Shown here: in pieces, positions 16,387 through 24,864 of the stretch
Numbering within the stretch: the stretch's first letter is position 1
Layout of the letters: each line of letters starts with the position of its first letter
The notes under the pieces: generated by a model
The model's input: the letters and a program-made list of their open reading frames with translations, nothing else
What the model was told of the DNA's origin: nothing
The model's database searches: none
Assembly: GCA_035550735.1 (NCBI GenBank)
Contig: DASZOM010000041.1
Span: 35,043 to 99,042, forward strand
DNA from: JANQRA01 sp035550735
GTDB lineage: Bacteria; Actinomycetota; Acidimicrobiia; Spongiisociales; ZC4RG35
Reading direction: 5' to 3'
DNA length: 64,000 nucleotides
Position numbers and translations under genes: made by a program

Positions 16387-18468
16387 ATGGGCACGTTCGA
16401 GACATTGCGGGTCATCGACGACCAGGGCGACCTGGTCGGCGAGGATCCGGGCCTCGATCCCGAGATCTACCAGGTCATGTATCGCAACATGGTGCTGGCG
16501 CGGACCCTGGACCGGCGCATGCTCGCCCTGCAGCGTCAGGGCCGGATCGGGACCTACGCCATGCTGGAAGGACAGGAGGCCGTCCAGGTCGGGTCGGCCC
16601 TGGCGCTGGAACCGCACGACTTCGTGTTTCCCAGTTACAGGGAGCACGGTGTCCAGGTGACGAGGGGCCTCCCGATGGAGGTCCTTCTCGCGTATTGGAA
16701 GGGTCTGCCCAACGCGGCCTGGGACATAGAGAAGTACCGCACCGGCATCGTGACCGTCCCGATCGCCAGCCAGGTCCCCCATGCGGTGGGGTATTCCTAC
16801 ATGACCAAGCTTCGGGGCGAGGACGTCGTCACTGTCGCCTACTTCGGGGACGGAGCCACATCGGAGGGCGATTTCCATGCCGGGTTGAACTTCGCCGGGG
16901 TCTGGAAGACACCGACCGTGTTCCTCTGCGCCAACAACCTCTACGCGATCTCGGTCCCCTACGAGAAGCAGACCGCCTCGGAGACGATCGCCCAGAAGGC
17001 GGAGGCATATGGGTTCGAAGGGCTCCGAGTCGACGGGATGGACCCGATAGCGGTCTATCTGGCGACCAGGCTGGCGGTCAGTCGGGCCCGCGCCGGCAAC
17101 GGGCCCACCCTGATCGAGGCCCTCACCTACCGATACGGCGCTCATGCGACCGCCGACGACCCGAGTCTCTACCGCAGCAACGACGAGGTCGAGGAGTGGA
17201 GGGCGAAGGACCCGATCGACCGGCTCCGACGCTTCCTCGAGCATCGTGGCGAGTGGGACGAGTGGATCGGGGAGAAGGTGGAGATGGAGATCACCGAAGC
17301 CGTCGACGCCGCGGTGACCGCTCTCGAGGCGGAGGCTCTCCCCGGACGCGCCGACGCCATCCGCCACGGCTTCGCCCGCATCCCCGGTCACGTGGTGGAA
17401 CAGCTCCACGCCATGCAGCGCGCTCACGGAGAGGAGGAAACCCGGTTCGACGAGGACGAGCTCTGGCGGGTCGGCCACGACGAGATCCCCGATGGCCCCA
17501 CCGAGTCCATGACGATGGCCGCCGCGATCAACGCCGCCCTGGACGAGGCGATGGCGCTCGACGAGGGAGTGGTCGTGCTCGGGGAGGATGTCGGGCTGGC
17601 CGGGGGTGTATTCAGGATCACCGAGGGCTTGCAACGCAAGTACGGCGAGCATCGGGTGGTCGACACCCCGCTCAACGAGTCGGGGATCGTGGGCACCGCA
17701 GTGGGCATGGCCCTTGCAGGGGGCCGGCCCGTCGCCGAGATCCAGTTCGACGGTTTCGTCTACCCGGCCTTCGACCAGATCGTCAGCCATCTGGGGCGAT
17801 TCCGCTTCCGCACCCGGGGCCTTTCTTCGATGCCGGTCGTCGTCCGGTTTCCCAACGGGGCAGGCATCGGCGCCCACGAGCACCATTGCGACTCACCCGA
17901 GGCCTACTTCGTCCACGCTCCCGGGCTGGTGGTGGTCTGCCCATCCACGCCGCTCGACGCCAAGGGACTCCTGGCCTCCGCCCTCCAGGGAGACGATCCG
18001 GTGATCTTCCTCGAGCCCAAGGTCCTCTATCGGGCGGGTCGCGACGACGTCCCCTCCGGTCATTACACAATCCCCATCGGGCGGGCTCGGGTTCGCCGCG
18101 CCGGAGACGACCTGACCCTCGTCACCTACGGCGGCATGGTCCCGATCGCCCTGGAGGCCGCGGAGCGCTCCGATCACTCGGTGGAGGTGATCGACCTGCG
18201 CACGCTGTTCCCGTGGGATCATGAGACGGTCCTCGAATCGGTGCGCCGGACCGGTCGTCTCCTATTGGCCCAGGAGCCGCAGGGCAGCGCCGGCGTCGCC
18301 GCCGATGTGGCCGCCGTGGTCGCCGAGAAGGCCCTATACGACCTGCAGGCTCCGATCGTCAGGGTCACCGGCTTCGACGTTCCCTGGCCCCAGTTCGCCA
18401 TCGAGCAACACGCCCTCGTCGACGTCGACCGGATCGCTGCCGGCATCGCCCAAGTGATGATGGGCTGA
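16387..18468 (+). CDS. Fused alpha/beta 2-oxoacid dehydrogenase E1 component
   Basis: 693 aa from ATG 16387. Residues about 25-345 are E1-alpha: YREHGVQVTRGLPM, then the thiamin-diphosphate site GDGATSEGDFHAGLNFAGVW with CANNLYAISVP. Residues about 370-690 are E1-beta: NAALDEAMALDEGVVVLGEDVG, GVFRITEGLQRKYGEHRVVDTPLNESGI, and the C-terminal transketolase domain with VEVIDLRTLFPWD. The enzyme decarboxylates a 2-oxoacid (branched-chain or pyruvate) and passes the acyl group to an E2 lipoyl protein. Alpha and beta are usually separate genes; here one frame joins them with a short linker. No E2 or E3 gene is adjacent. Confidence 0.92.
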   Translation: MGTFETLRVIDDQGDLVGEDPGLDPEIYQVMYRNMVLARTLDRRMLALQRQGRIGTYAMLEGQEAVQVGSALALEPHDFVFPSYREHGVQVTRGLPMEVLLAYWKGLPNAAWDIEKYRTGIVTVPIASQVPHAVGYSYMTKLRGEDVVTVAYFGDGATSEGDFHAGLNFAGVWKTPTVFLCANNLYAISVPYEKQTASETIAQKAEAYGFEGLRVDGMDPIAVYLATRLAVSRARAGNGPTLIEALTYRYGAHATADDPSLYRSNDEVEEWRAKDPIDRLRRFLEHRGEWDEWIGEKVEMEITEAVDAAVTALEAEALPGRADAIRHGFARIPGHVVEQLHAMQRAHGEEETRFDEDELWRVGHDEIPDGPTESMTMAAAINAALDEAMALDEGVVVLGEDVGLAGGVFRITEGLQRKYGEHRVVDTPLNESGIVGTAVGMALAGGRPVAEIQFDGFVYPAFDQIVSHLGRFRFRTRGLSSMPVVVRFPNGAGIGAHEHHCDSPEAYFVHAPGLVVVCPSTPLDAKGLLASALQGDDPVIFLEPKVLYRAGRDDVPSGHYTIPIGRARVRRAGDDLTLVTYGGMVPIALEAAERSDHSVEVIDLRTLFPWDHETVLESVRRTGRLLLAQEPQGSAGVAADVAAVVAEKALYDLQAPIVRVTGFDVPWPQFAIEQHALVDVDRIAAGIAQVMMG

Positions 18469-18542
18469 GAACGCCCCTCGTTCGGAGCACACCCCTTGGG
18501 ATCCATGCGCAAGTTCGTCAGAGCATCTAACTTGTCGTCCTC

Positions 18543-18767
18543 GTGAGCCATCTGAGGCCGGAAGACCGAAGGAACCGCCACACCCGCGCCCTGTGCAAGA
18601 AGGGACGTCACTTCTATGGCGAGGCTCGGACCATCGGTGGCGGGATCAGACGCCAGGTCTGCGAGACGTGCGGCGACGTCACCATCGACCTCACCGGGGC
18701 CGAGCCACTCAACGAAACGACCACCCGACTCGCCGAGGCGACCGGATCACTCACACTGGACTCATAG
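18543..18767 (+). CDS. Small basic protein with a Cys/His cluster
   Basis: 74 aa from GTG 18543. The N-terminal half is basic (RPEDRRNRHTRALCKKGRHF) and holds Cys18 and His23, followed by VCETCGD (Cys40, Cys43), so a small zinc-ribbon is plausible. It is followed after 31 bases by the mutT1-like gene on the same strand. There is no clear ribosome site. I do not recognise the family; nucleic-acid binding is only suggested by charge and the Cys pattern. Confidence 0.6.
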   Translation: MSHLRPEDRRNRHTRALCKKGRHFYGEARTIGGGIRRQVCETCGDVTIDLTGAEPLNETTTRLAEATGSLTLDS

Positions 18768-18798
18768 GCCGCCCGGCCGGGCCCCTAACCTGCCCGCC

Positions 18799-19683
18799 GT
18801 GACTCGGGTCATCCAGGCCGCGGGCGGTCTCGTCTTCCGCGAGTCCTCCAAGGGGAAGCTGAAGATCCTGGTGGCGCATCGGCCGCGCTACGACGACTGG
18901 GCCCTCCCCAAGGGGAAGTCCGACGATGGGGAGACAGCGGAGGAGACCGCGGTTCGGGAGGTCCTGGAGGAGACCGGCTATCACTGTCGTGTGGTGGCGC
19001 CGCTCGGGGTCACCCGTTACCGGGTCGACGGCGGGGTCAAGGAGGTGGCATGGTTCGCGATGAGACCGTTGCCTGACAGCCCCGGGTTCCGGGCGAACAA
19101 AGAGGTGGATGAGATCCGCTGGCTGACCCGCAAACAGGCGATGGGGGTGTTCGACTACGAGAACGACCGAAACCTGGTCTCTGAATCGGGTCTGAAGAAG
19201 CTGGCCCGCACCGGCAATATCTTCCTCCTCCGGCATGCGACCGCGGGAGACCGCGCCCGGTTCGATGGCGTGGACTCCGACCGACCCCTGACCAAGAAGG
19301 GGCGCCGCCAGGCGGAGTCGATAGCGAAGTCGCTGGCCGCGAGAGGGATCGAGCGCATCTACACCAGCCCCTACACACGATGTGTGGAGTCGGTGAAGCC
19401 GCTTGCGAAGCTCACCGGCGCCAAGATCCGCCGACGCGACGCACTCGCCGAGGGACCCGACGTCGACGCCGCCTACGCCCTCATCGACGAGTCGGTCGGA
19501 TACAACACCGTGCTCTGCAGCCACGGGGACGTCATCCCGGCGGTGATCAATCGGATGATGTGGGCCGGGCTGACCCTCGAGTCGCGCTTCTATTGCTCCA
19601 AGGGCTCGATCTGGGAGGTCGACCTGGTGGCGGGTCGCTTCACGACCGCCCGCTATGTCCCTCCGCCGAAGCTCAGCTCTTAG
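18799..19683 (+). CDS. mutT1: MutT1-like Nudix hydrolase-histidine phosphatase fusion
   Basis: 294 aa from GTG 18799; the open frame extends upstream over the preceding gene without a good start. Residues about 1-130 are a Nudix domain with the box GKSDDGETAEETAVREVLEETGYH, complete for Mg binding. Residues about 138-294 are a histidine phosphatase domain with LLRHATAGDR (catalytic His) and CSHGDVIPAVI. In mycobacteria this two-domain MutT1 cleans up 8-oxo-dGTP, diadenosine polyphosphates and similar compounds. Its stop overlaps the next gene's stop by 4 bases (convergent). Confidence 0.93.
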   Translation: MTRVIQAAGGLVFRESSKGKLKILVAHRPRYDDWALPKGKSDDGETAEETAVREVLEETGYHCRVVAPLGVTRYRVDGGVKEVAWFAMRPLPDSPGFRANKEVDEIRWLTRKQAMGVFDYENDRNLVSESGLKKLARTGNIFLLRHATAGDRARFDGVDSDRPLTKKGRRQAESIAKSLAARGIERIYTSPYTRCVESVKPLAKLTGAKIRRRDALAEGPDVDAAYALIDESVGYNTVLCSHGDVIPAVINRMMWAGLTLESRFYCSKGSIWEVDLVAGRFTTARYVPPPKLSS

Positions 19684-20405
19684 GGGAGATCAGGCCGGCT
19701 GATCGAAGTCGTGGCCCCACTCTGCGGGTAAGCGACCTGTTCGCCGGCATGGTTCCAGGTGGTGATGGAGACCACCTCCACCTGGATCTCCATGATCCCG
19801 GTGACGTTGCCCTTGTTGACCTTCAGCGTGTTGTCGTCGTGGGTGAAGGTGGCTACACCGCCCGCAGGCACCTGGAATCCCTCGACGGTCGTGGTCTTCT
19901 TCTTCCCCTTGTGGTCGATGGTTGTGACCTTGAGGGTGAGGATCTGGTCGGAAGACCAGTCGTTGCCGAAGTCCACCGAGGCGGCCCAAGTGCCGTTGCC
20001 CCCGTTCTTGGTTGCCGTCCATACGGAGATCTCCGACCCGGACGAGGTGGGGACGGCAGTGTCGCCACCCTCCTCGGGGACTGTGGTGGTGGTCGTCGTC
20101 GGGGCGGTGGTGGTCGTCGCCGCCGGGGCGGTGGTGGTCGTGGTCGTCGCCGGCGTCGTCGTGCTGGTCGTCGTCGGGGACGCCCCGCCGTCGCCGGGGA
20201 CGGATTCGTCGCCAGGGGTCGTCACGACCTCGCCGCCGCCTCCGCTCGAATCGAACGCGGCGGTGACGTCATCGAAGCTCTCCTCCGTGTTGTCACCGAG
20301 GAGCGTCACGGCGGAGAAGGAGAGGAGCGAGACGAGGGCGGTGATGAGCCCGTACTCGACCATGGCCGCTCCTCGCTCGCCATGTGACCTCGTGAGGATG
20401 TTCAT
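19680..20405 (-). CDS. Flp-type pilin with Thr-rich linker and C-terminal domain
   Basis: 241 aa. The start is Flp-like: charged leader, RGAAMVEYGLITALVSLLSF with the Gly/Ala cleavage region and the key Glu, and one membrane helix (about residues 13-36). Then come a Gly/Ser hinge, about 55 residues almost wholly Thr, Pro and Ala (20060-20180), and a beta-rich C-terminal domain of about 120 residues (TWAASVDFGNDWSSDQILTL, VEGFQVPAGGVATFTHD). Normal Flp pilins are only 50-70 aa, so this looks like a minor pilin or tip protein on a flexible stalk. It is far from the Tad operon at 3.9-7.7 kb. Confidence 0.8.
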   Translation of the reverse strand: MNILTRSHGERGAAMVEYGLITALVSLLSFSAVTLLGDNTEESFDDVTAAFDSSGGGGEVVTTPGDESVPGDGGASPTTTSTTTPATTTTTTAPAATTTTAPTTTTTTVPEEGGDTAVPTSSGSEISVWTATKNGGNGTWAASVDFGNDWSSDQILTLKVTTIDHKGKKKTTTVEGFQVPAGGVATFTHDDNTLKVNKGNVTGIMEIQVEVVSITTWNHAGEQVAYPQSGATTSISRPDLP

Positions 20406-20550
20406 GAAGCCTGGATCGTCACGGTCGACGAATCACCGAATAGAGCGAGAGACCCCCGTCGCTAGGCCTAGTTCGATCGACTCACCTGTCGTTCGGATGT
20501 CTCTCTCCCGGGGATAGGCTCGGTGGGCGAGATCCGCCCAGAGAGGAAGC

Positions 20551-21156
20551 ATGGAGCTGACCGCCACGATGATGCTGACCGTGGACGGCGTATACCAGGG
20601 TCCCGGTGCCCCCGAGGAGGATCGACGAGGGGGGTTCGAGCGAGGGGGCTGGGTTGCGCCTCATTTCGACGAAGAGGCAGGGCGCTTCGTGAACGAGGTG
20701 TTCGAGCGAGCCGACGCCCTGCTCCTCGGCCGCCGGACCTGGGAGATCTTCGAGGCCTACTGGCCGCATCACGACGAGGGCGACCCAGTCTCCCACGGGA
20801 TCAACATCCTGCCCAAATACGTGCCCTCGACCACGCTGAAGGACCCGACGTGGCAGAACACACACGTCATCGCGGGCGACGTCGAGACCGCGATCCGCGA
20901 CCTCAAGGCCGAGCCCGGGGGTGAGCTCCAGGTCCATGGCAGCGGTGCCCTGCTCCGTTGGCTCCTCGAGCGCGACCTCGTCGACGAGCTCAATCTGGAG
21001 ATCCACCCGGTGATCGTGGGTGATGGGCTGCGGCTCTTCCCCGAACACGGTCAGACCCACGACCTGACCCTGGTCGAATCTCGGACCACGCCGTCCGGGG
21101 TGACGCTGCAGACCTATCGACCCGCGGGTCGGGCGACCTTCGGGACCGTCGGCTGA
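20551..21156 (+). CDS. Dihydrofolate reductase/RibD C-terminal family protein
   Basis: 201 aa, preceded by AGAGGAAG; a small hairpin (TGGGCG/CGCCCA) at 20524-20540 lies just before it. The RibD_C fold is seen in ATMMLTVDGVYQGPG, ALLLGRRTWEIFEAYWP, LQVHGSGALLRWLLERDLVDEL and HPVIVGDGLRLF. Members (YwjB/YyaP-like) reduce pteridine or pyrimidine-like substrates with NADPH; actinobacteria carry many copies of unknown role. It is convergent with the ABC exporter pair, 12 bases apart. Confidence 0.88.
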   Translation: MELTATMMLTVDGVYQGPGAPEEDRRGGFERGGWVAPHFDEEAGRFVNEVFERADALLLGRRTWEIFEAYWPHHDEGDPVSHGINILPKYVPSTTLKDPTWQNTHVIAGDVETAIRDLKAEPGGELQVHGSGALLRWLLERDLVDELNLEIHPVIVGDGLRLFPEHGQTHDLTLVESRTTPSGVTLQTYRPAGRATFGTVG

Positions 21157-21168
21157 CGGCCGGCTGGC

Positions 21169-22953
21169 TCAGACGCTCTTCGTGCCGGACGCCCAGTCGG
21201 CATACAAACCGGCGTAGACGCCGTCGCACACGACCAGATCGCGGTGATGCCCACGCTCGACCAGCTCACCGCGGTCGAAGACGAGGACCTCGTCCGCACC
21301 TTCGGCGGTGGACAGCCTGTGGGCGATGGTCACCGATGTGCGATGCTCGGTCAGCTTGTCGATCGCATGACGGAGGGCGACGTCCAGGGCCGGGTCGACT
21401 GCCGAGGTCGCCTCGTCGAGCACGAGCAGGTCCGGTGTCGCGATCCACGCCCTGACCAGGGCCACGAGCTGGCGCTCACCCGCGGAGAGATTTCCGCCAC
21501 GTTCCCCGGCCCTGGTCTCCAGGCCCTCGGGAAGGCCCTGTACCCACTCGCCCAGCCCCAGCTCGTGGAAGGCGGTCCACACCTCGGCGTCACCGGCCTG
21601 GGGCCGGCCATAGCGCACGTTGTTGACGATGGTGTCGTCGAAGAGGAAACCCTCCTGAGGCACGAATCCCACCCGAGCCCGCAGCTCGGCGAGACGGATC
21701 CGGTGGGCGGGCACGCCGCCGATGTCGACCGTCCCCGATGTCGGGTCCATGAGGCGTACCAGCAGCTTGGCAAAGGTCGTCTTGCCCGACCCGGTCTCTC
21801 CGACCACGGCGATCCGTGACCCCACCGGGATGTCCACGGTCACGTCACGGAGCACCTCGACCCCGTCGGGGTAGGAGTAGTGGACATGCTCGAAGCGGGC
21901 CCCGAGACCCCCGGCAGGCAAGGGCAGCGCGTCGGCCGGGTCGGCGAGGTCGACTTCTCCGTCGAGCACACTCACCACCCGCCGCAGCCCGGACGCCGCC
22001 GACTGGGCGAATTCGAGCGTCTCCACCAGGATCTCCAAGGGCTCGATGAGGAGATTGGTGAGCAGCAGGAACGCCACCAGCGTCCCTGCCGACGTGCCCA
22101 GCCTGACACCGATGAGGACACCGGTGACGACCAGCGTCGCGGTGAGCAGGCCGGCGAAGACCTCCGCCGTCGAGAAGAGGATGTTGCCGAACCGGGCGGT
22201 GCGGAACTCGACCCGGAAGCGGCTCTCCAACGCCACCGCCACCTTGGCCTTGGTGACCTCCTCGGTCCCGTATGCCCTGACGATGGGGATGGCGGTGATC
22301 GACTCGCTGAGCACCCCCAGGGAGGCGCCCACCTCCTCACGGACCGCGTCGTAGTTGCGGGCGAGGATCCTCTGGAACCACCGCATCATCGTCAGGTAGA
22401 CGAGGACCCCGGTCACGGCGATCAGGGCGAGACGCCACTCGTAGAACACCATGACGGTGGTGGCGAGAAGCACCTGGCTGGAAGCGATGATCATCCCGAC
22501 CCCGCCCCACTCCATGAACTCCTGGAGTGTGGTGATGTCCGAAGTGACCCGGGACAACAGATTCCCCCGGCGTTCGGACTGCACGTGCAGCACCGACTGG
22601 TTCATGATGTGGGTGAAGGTCTTGGTTCGCAGATCGGAGAGACCGGTCGACGACGACCCCACCAGACGGAGCAGGGCCATCCTCCCCACGAGCACCCCGG
22701 CAGCGAGGGCGGCGAGGGCCAGCCCCGCCAAACGAACCACCTCGGCGAAGTCGACTCCCTCGGTGTCCAGGATCGCCCCGTCGAGGATCTGTTGGAGGAC
22801 GATCGGGGTGATCACCGTGATCGCCTGGCCGACCATGGCCAGGATCAGTGTGGCGACGAGCCCTTTTCGCAGCGAAGGCGCCTCGACGAAGGCGCGGCGG
22901 ATCAACCCGACGGTGCCGGTGGCGGTGAGGCTCTCCTCACTCACGACGCTCAT
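21169..22953 (-). CDS. ABC exporter half-transporter (noncanonical signature motif)
   Basis: 594 aa. Six membrane helices span residues 30-320, followed by a nucleotide-binding domain: Walker A GETGSGKTT at 386-394, Q loop VGFVPQEGF, signature NLSAGERQL, Walker B LLVLDEATSAVD with catalytic Glu, and switch IAHRLST with His. The signature is LSAGE rather than LSGGQ, while Walker B and His are intact. That is the pattern of the subunit completing the consensus-poor site in heterodimeric exporters. It is coupled by a 4-base ATGA overlap to the partner gene. Substrate: drug- or lipid-like, unknown. Confidence 0.92.
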   Translation of the reverse strand: MSVVSEESLTATGTVGLIRRAFVEAPSLRKGLVATLILAMVGQAITVITPIVLQQILDGAILDTEGVDFAEVVRLAGLALAALAAGVLVGRMALLRLVGSSSTGLSDLRTKTFTHIMNQSVLHVQSERRGNLLSRVTSDITTLQEFMEWGGVGMIIASSQVLLATTVMVFYEWRLALIAVTGVLVYLTMMRWFQRILARNYDAVREEVGASLGVLSESITAIPIVRAYGTEEVTKAKVAVALESRFRVEFRTARFGNILFSTAEVFAGLLTATLVVTGVLIGVRLGTSAGTLVAFLLLTNLLIEPLEILVETLEFAQSAASGLRRVVSVLDGEVDLADPADALPLPAGGLGARFEHVHYSYPDGVEVLRDVTVDIPVGSRIAVVGETGSGKTTFAKLLVRLMDPTSGTVDIGGVPAHRIRLAELRARVGFVPQEGFLFDDTIVNNVRYGRPQAGDAEVWTAFHELGLGEWVQGLPEGLETRAGERGGNLSAGERQLVALVRAWIATPDLLVLDEATSAVDPALDVALRHAIDKLTEHRTSVTIAHRLSTAEGADEVLVFDRGELVERGHHRDLVVCDGVYAGLYADWASGTKSV

Positions 22954-24737
22954 GACGCCTCCCTCAGCCGCTTCGCCTCTTCCTCGTATGCCCTGACCAG
23001 CCGGGCGTAGCCGGGCAGGCTCTCGATCAGGTCGTCGTGGGTGCCGTGTCCGAGGATCCGCTTCTGGTCGACGAAGACCACCTCGTCGGCGAGGCGTATC
23101 GAGGATGGGCGGTAGGCGACCACCACGACCGTGGAGGGCAGCTCCGCGCTCTTCAGCGAGCGCAGGATCTCCGCCTCCACGGAAGGGTCGACCGCCGAAG
23201 TCGCATCGTCGAGGATCAGCAGCCGCGGCTTGCGGATCAGGGCCCGGGCGAGGGCGAGTCGTTGCCGCTGTCCCCCGGAGAGCGTGGTCCCTCGCTCTCC
23301 CAGCTCGGTGTCCATCCCCTCGGGGAGCTCGAAGACGAACTCGTCCGCGTTCGCCAGTCGCAGGGCCCTGTGCACCTCTTCGTCGTCATAACGGTCACCG
23401 AGGGTGACGTTCTCCCGGACGGGGGCATCGAAGAGGAATGCGTTCTGGGAGACGTAGGCGACCTCCTTGGGCAGCTCCGACGGGGCGAAGTGACGCAGGT
23501 CGCGTCCCTCGAGGTGGATCGACCCGGTGTCCGGATCCCAGAGTCGTGCCAGGAGCAGGCCGAGGGTCGACTTGCCCGAGGCGGTCGGCCCCACCACGGC
23601 CAGCGTGGTGCCGGCCTTCAGGTCGAGCTCGAGCCCGGAGAGGACCGGCTCACCCTCGTAGGCGAAGCTCACCGTGCGGCCGGTGATCGGGGCGGCTCCG
23701 CCGTCGGGCTCGGCCACGGTGTCGCCCCAGGTGACGTGGTCGCGGGCGTCGAGCACCTCCTGGACTCGTCGCCACCCGGCGAGGCTCCCGGCGAGATCCC
23801 AGAGCACGAACCCGATGAGCTGAATTGGGAAGGCGAGCAGCGTTAGCAGGTAGGCCACCGTGACCAGCTGGCCCGGTGTGACCGCACCGGTGTTGGCCCG
23901 GGCCGCGCCGAGCACGAGCAGCACGATGATCAGGGTCTGTGGGAGCGCCCGCATGATCACCTGGTACTTGGTCCAGGTGGAGAGCACGCCGATCAGACGG
24001 TCGCGGAGCTGGTCGCTGGCCTCACCGAACCTGTGCGATACATAGCCTTCCCGTCCCAACGCCTTGACGGTGAGGGCGCCGTCGAAGCTCTCGTGTGCGA
24101 TCGATGCCACCCGGCCCCTCTCCTGCTGGACGCGCTCCCACATCCCGAACGTCTTCCAACTCCCGTGCACGTCGATGACCACGGCGACGATCAGACCGAT
24201 GACCGCGCCCACCCCGAGCCAGAGGTCGATTGAGAAGATCAGGACGGTCGTCCCCACCAGGAGCAGGGAGACACCCGAGGCGTAGGGCAACGGGCCGAGG
24301 ACACCGGTCCCCTGGTCGGTGTCCGCATCGGCGACGGCCAGCAGATCACCGATGGCCTGGCGATTGAACCAGGACATCTTCAGCGTGAGCTGATGAGCGA
24401 GCAGACGGTTCCGGATGTCGCGGCGCACCGAGCCGGTCAGGTATGCCGCGCCGGTGCGTCTCACCACGATCCCGGTCGCCTTGAAGATCGCCACGGAGAG
24501 GATGACTACGCCTGCGAGCAGCACCAGATCGGGATCCTCACCGCGATCGAGGATGGGGATGATCACCTCATCGGTCACCCATCCGATCACCCGTGAGGAG
24601 ATGATGATCGCACCGGCGTAGCAGGCGGCGCCGGTCACCGCGATGGCGAAGGCCACAGGGTGCATGCGCACGAAACTGGCGATCAGCTTCAAGCCGTCGC
24701 GAAGCACTTCTCCGGGTGTCAGGGCAGGCTGAGACAT
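22950..24737 (-). CDS. ABC exporter half-transporter (degenerate catalytic residues)
   Basis: 595 aa from ATG 24737; a 26-residue upstream extension lacks a ribosome site. The membrane domain is followed by an NBD with Walker A GPTASGKST, Q loop VAYVSQNAF, canonical signature TLSGGQRQR, but Walker B LLILDDATSAVD where the catalytic Glu is Asp, and the switch region VVVAYRPSS where the usual His is Tyr. This complements the neighbour: one degenerate and one active ATP site, as in TM287/288 and BmrCD-type heterodimers. The pair should work only together. It is first gene of the two-gene operon. Confidence 0.92.
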   Translation of the reverse strand: MSQPALTPGEVLRDGLKLIASFVRMHPVAFAIAVTGAACYAGAIIISSRVIGWVTDEVIIPILDRGEDPDLVLLAGVVILSVAIFKATGIVVRRTGAAYLTGSVRRDIRNRLLAHQLTLKMSWFNRQAIGDLLAVADADTDQGTGVLGPLPYASGVSLLLVGTTVLIFSIDLWLGVGAVIGLIVAVVIDVHGSWKTFGMWERVQQERGRVASIAHESFDGALTVKALGREGYVSHRFGEASDQLRDRLIGVLSTWTKYQVIMRALPQTLIIVLLVLGAARANTGAVTPGQLVTVAYLLTLLAFPIQLIGFVLWDLAGSLAGWRRVQEVLDARDHVTWGDTVAEPDGGAAPITGRTVSFAYEGEPVLSGLELDLKAGTTLAVVGPTASGKSTLGLLLARLWDPDTGSIHLEGRDLRHFAPSELPKEVAYVSQNAFLFDAPVRENVTLGDRYDDEEVHRALRLANADEFVFELPEGMDTELGERGTTLSGGQRQRLALARALIRKPRLLILDDATSAVDPSVEAEILRSLKSAELPSTVVVVAYRPSSIRLADEVVFVDQKRILGHGTHDDLIESLPGYARLVRAYEEEAKRLREAS

Positions 24738-24864
24738 CAGGTCGATCTGAGAGGATTCGGGCGACGCCCGACATGGGGCCGGGCGTGAGCACATGTTAGA
24801 TCCGGTCGGCGTCACCGTCTCACGAATTACCGGGGCATGGTGGATCGGGTACCTTCCGGCCGTG

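Noticed and set aside
20060..20180. Short tandem-like GC repeats
   Set aside because: They encode the Thr/Pro/Ala-rich linker of the long pilin; not an independent repeat or CRISPR.
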